Shown here: piece by piece, positions 61,893-64,000 of the stretch
Layout of the letters: each line of letters begins with the position of its first letter
Position numbering within the stretch: the stretch's first letter is position 1
Assembly (NCBI GenBank): GCA_964035575.1
Contig: OZ037874.1
Coordinates: 558,001-622,000, forward strand
Source: Rhynchopus sp. YZ270_cl-10
Lineage: Eukaryota; Euglenozoa; Diplonemea; Diplonemida; Diplonemidae
Length of the DNA stretch: 64,000 bases
Direction: 5' to 3'
Made by a program: the position numbers and the translations under genes
Notes under the pieces: generated by a model
Databases searched by the model: none
What the model saw: the letters and a program-made list of their open reading frames with translations, nothing else
What the model was told of the DNA's origin: nothing

Positions 61893-64000
61893 ATGCGTGA
61901 GGATGACATCTACCAAATGGAGGTACGTTGTGCACAGGAAGGGTTAAGGGCTGATATGGTCGCCCCTTTGTGGGGTTTCTATTCGCAATATAACCCAAAA
62001 AAATTGTCCGAAATTCCGTCGATTCTAGAAGAATGGCAAGGGGCAGAAGAGGAGATGCTCAGTGCATTGCGAGATAAATACCATTTGTCCGGCGCACCAT
62101 CACCGCCACCACCACCACATCGTCCATCCCCGCCACCACCACCCCACGACATGCAACGCAAGCTTTTGGATGATTTGGTTCGTGATGGAATAGGATTTCA
62201 TCCTCGGGTCACCTCCGCTACTCCTCCACCCCTTGCAATCAAACCTGATTCCCCACCTCCACTTGCCCAACCGATTCCTGCTGGAGCGCCAATTGGGCAT
62301 CGTGTTTCGGTATCCCCAAATCGAAATATGGAGTTGCAATATCTTGGAGAAGTCCATGCGGATGTACTCCGAGAATCTGCTGTGAAAGAAGCGCTTCTGG
62401 ACATCGATGCGTTAAAACACCGCGCAAAGGTTCGCGCAGCATCCTCTGGTACCTCTGCGAGGTGGGACCCGCAGCAGTCTTCTCCATCTCCACCTCCACC
62501 TCCTCCTCCTCCACCTCCAGCACCTCAAAATTTTCAAAAACCGCGTCCGCTTTACTTTCCTCAACCTACATCAATTCCGAATCAATATATTCCACGTTCA
62601 GTTCACCCTGAGCCTGATGCGAGAGAGCAGGAAAGACAACGCTATGATGAGTACGAAGTGGAACAGCCAATCAGAGAGATACGACGGACAGCATCACCCT
62701 CCGCAGCGCTGATGAAAGAGCTGGATGAAGTGGAACGGATGGTGGCGGAGGTAGAAGCAGGCAGGAGGACCACCCAGACCTTGCCATTCCCTACTCCAAC
62801 CCCAACCTCATATGCGCACCCTGCGCAAAGACCACCTCAATTTTCTACATCACCTTCTCCAGTGTTCCCTATGGACAGCATACCCCCCGCAGAGCATACT
62901 GACCGAAAAACCTTATTCAATTTGATGAGAAACGCTCTCGATGAAGGGGACACCAACCGCTATGATTACGACAATGCAGAGGTTAGCGGGATTCCTGTTG
63001 TAAATACGGGGGTGCGGGGTGGAGGGCCGACCACTCCAATAATGGTACCAGCCCCGGTTGATATTTCTGCCCTGCCTCCATCCCCTTTGCGATTCGAAGG
63101 AACTTTTTCTACAACACCCCCTGGTATTTCTGTTCCTCCTGGAGTTCCTAGAGTTCCTGGGGTTCCTGGTGTTTCTGCTCCCGCAAATAATGCGGAAGAA
63201 CGTTATCAACAACTTCTAGGGGATATGAAGAGCTATCAACAGAGGGCGGCATCGCTGCTAGATGGTGCGTCAAATGCAAAAGATGTCAAGGTGGATGTGG
63301 TGGAGGCAGCTGCATTTGACAGAATTGAATCCCCTAAAGAAAACACCATGTTCGCTTCATATCTCCCAGAGGATATGGTACGGTACAGCCCCTTTCGCCC
63401 TAAGGTCCGCAGCGCGTCGCCACCCCTATCAAAAGACCTTCTCCTCGCGTGGGGAGTAAAAGAAGCTGAAAATGGTGTTGCGGGAAACCGATCTGGGTCG
63501 GCAAATTTTGCGGATTTGGATGTGGTGACGTATACTAAATTCGATGGAGTGTTGATGACCGGGATGGCATATATTTTTGGGGAGACAAAACGGGAGGGGT
63601 TAAAGATGGGATGGTTTTGGGTAGGGCGGAATGCATCGCAAAAGGTCGCAGATGCGGCGTTTAGCTTTAGTTGTACCAAATTAGCAACCTTTGATGAACA
63701 GTGTCCACAACACCGGATATTTGAAGGGGAAGAACCACCAGAGTTCTTTGCGATGCTTGCTGCCAACGATGTACCTCTTTCAATTAACCTGCTGTCCCCT
63801 CTTACCCGCGGGATAACTCCAAAACTGCTCCGGATATCCCCATTTTCTTCACAACACCTGCGATTAGAGGAGCTACCCTGCTGTCTTGATGCATTGTCCG
63901 AAAGCAACAACCAGCCCCCCCTCTTCTTCCTCACCTCTGCGCAACGGTTGTGGATATTGCGTGCTAAAGGGGAGGATGTGCCATTACCAGACCCAGGGAG
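61893..64000 (+). CDS. Proline-rich gelsolin/villin-like protein (continues past window)
   Basis: ATG 61893 opens a frame that stays open for 702 codons to the window edge. Residues 1-60 (MREDDIYQMEV...) look globular and helical. Residues about 70-480 are Pro-rich, with PSPPPPPH and SPPPPPPPPPPAP runs suited to bind profilin, SH3 or EVH1 domains, plus short charged helices. From about 495 the sequence turns globular and resembles gelsolin repeats: TYTKFDGVLMTGMAYIFGE, then WFWVGRNASQKVADAAF, then FEGEEPPEFFAML and TPKLLRIS, then a second partial repeat LFFLTSAQRLWILRAKG. These correspond to the strand-helix core (YIxxW.G..A...E..AA and G.EP..F) of gelsolin, villin and supervillin. Actin regulation is inferred. 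No intron is needed within the visible part. Confidence 0.62.
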   Translation, partial: MREDDIYQMEVRCAQEGLRADMVAPLWGFYSQYNPKKLSEIPSILEEWQGAEEEMLSALRDKYHLSGAPSPPPPPHRPSPPPPPHDMQRKLLDDLVRDGIGFHPRVTSATPPPLAIKPDSPPPLAQPIPAGAPIGHRVSVSPNRNMELQYLGEVHADVLRESAVKEALLDIDALKHRAKVRAASSGTSARWDPQQSSPSPPPPPPPPPPAPQNFQKPRPLYFPQPTSIPNQYIPRSVHPEPDAREQERQRYDEYEVEQPIREIRRTASPSAALMKELDEVERMVAEVEAGRRTTQTLPFPTPTPTSYAHPAQRPPQFSTSPSPVFPMDSIPPAEHTDRKTLFNLMRNALDEGDTNRYDYDNAEVSGIPVVNTGVRGGGPTTPIMVPAPVDISALPPSPLRFEGTFSTTPPGISVPPGVPRVPGVPGVSAPANNAEERYQQLLGDMKSYQQRAASLLDGASNAKDVKVDVVEAAAFDRIESPKENTMFASYLPEDMVRYSPFRPKVRSASPPLSKDLLLAWGVKEAENGVAGNRSGSANFADLDVVTYTKFDGVLMTGMAYIFGETKREGLKMGWFWVGRNASQKVADAAFSFSCTKLATFDEQCPQHRIFEGEEPPEFFAMLAANDVPLSINLLSPLTRGITPKLLRISPFSSQHLRLEELPCCLDALSESNNQPPLFFLTSAQRLWILRAKGEDVPLPDPG

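Overview
The window looks like nuclear DNA of a free-living or commensal unicellular flagellate eukaryote that I cannot place more precisely. Split genes have GTATGT/GTATGG-type donors and C-rich acceptors, TAA, TAG and TGA are all used as stops, and intergenic DNA is full of poly-A/T and poly-G/C runs. Two genes point to cilia or centrioles: an axonemal-type dynein heavy chain and a CPAP/SAS-4-like centriole protein. A mitochondrial-type citrate synthase indicates conventional carbon metabolism. Every convincing gene lies on the + strand.

Left part (1-17.7 kb), housekeeping genes: 3' part of citrate synthase (five visible exon pieces, 1-1872), an alpha/beta hydrolase (3102-4019), the CPAP-like gene (four exons, 4858-8279), a secreted S28 Pro-X carboxypeptidase (11950-13404), and an EMC5 homologue (from 14775). 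Small terminal-inverted-repeat (TIR) elements sit just behind stop codons, between genes and at the EMC5 splice acceptor.

Middle (17.7-34.7 kb): the dynein heavy chain. One 13.7-kb exon is followed by two tiny exons, at 33256-33328 and 34613-34669, which restore the family C-terminus. The two introns between them are filled with repeats and a 919-bp transposon.

Right part (34.7-64 kb), an accessory region: three members of a secreted/surface Cys-repeat protein family (37121-37936, 54921-57029, 58328-59143) in long duplicated flanks, many nested TIR elements, and a full-length 8.2-kb LINE (46730-54902). The LINE carries an OTU protease-like domain, AP endonuclease, reverse transcriptase and RNase H. 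It has 12-bp target duplications and landed 6 bp upstream of the start codon of the long surface-protein gene. The right edge holds the start of a proline-rich gelsolin/villin-like gene that is still open at base 64000.

No transposase gene is visible, so the DNA elements here are probably non-autonomous and mobilised from elsewhere. Domain calls come from recognising motifs by eye; no database search was run.
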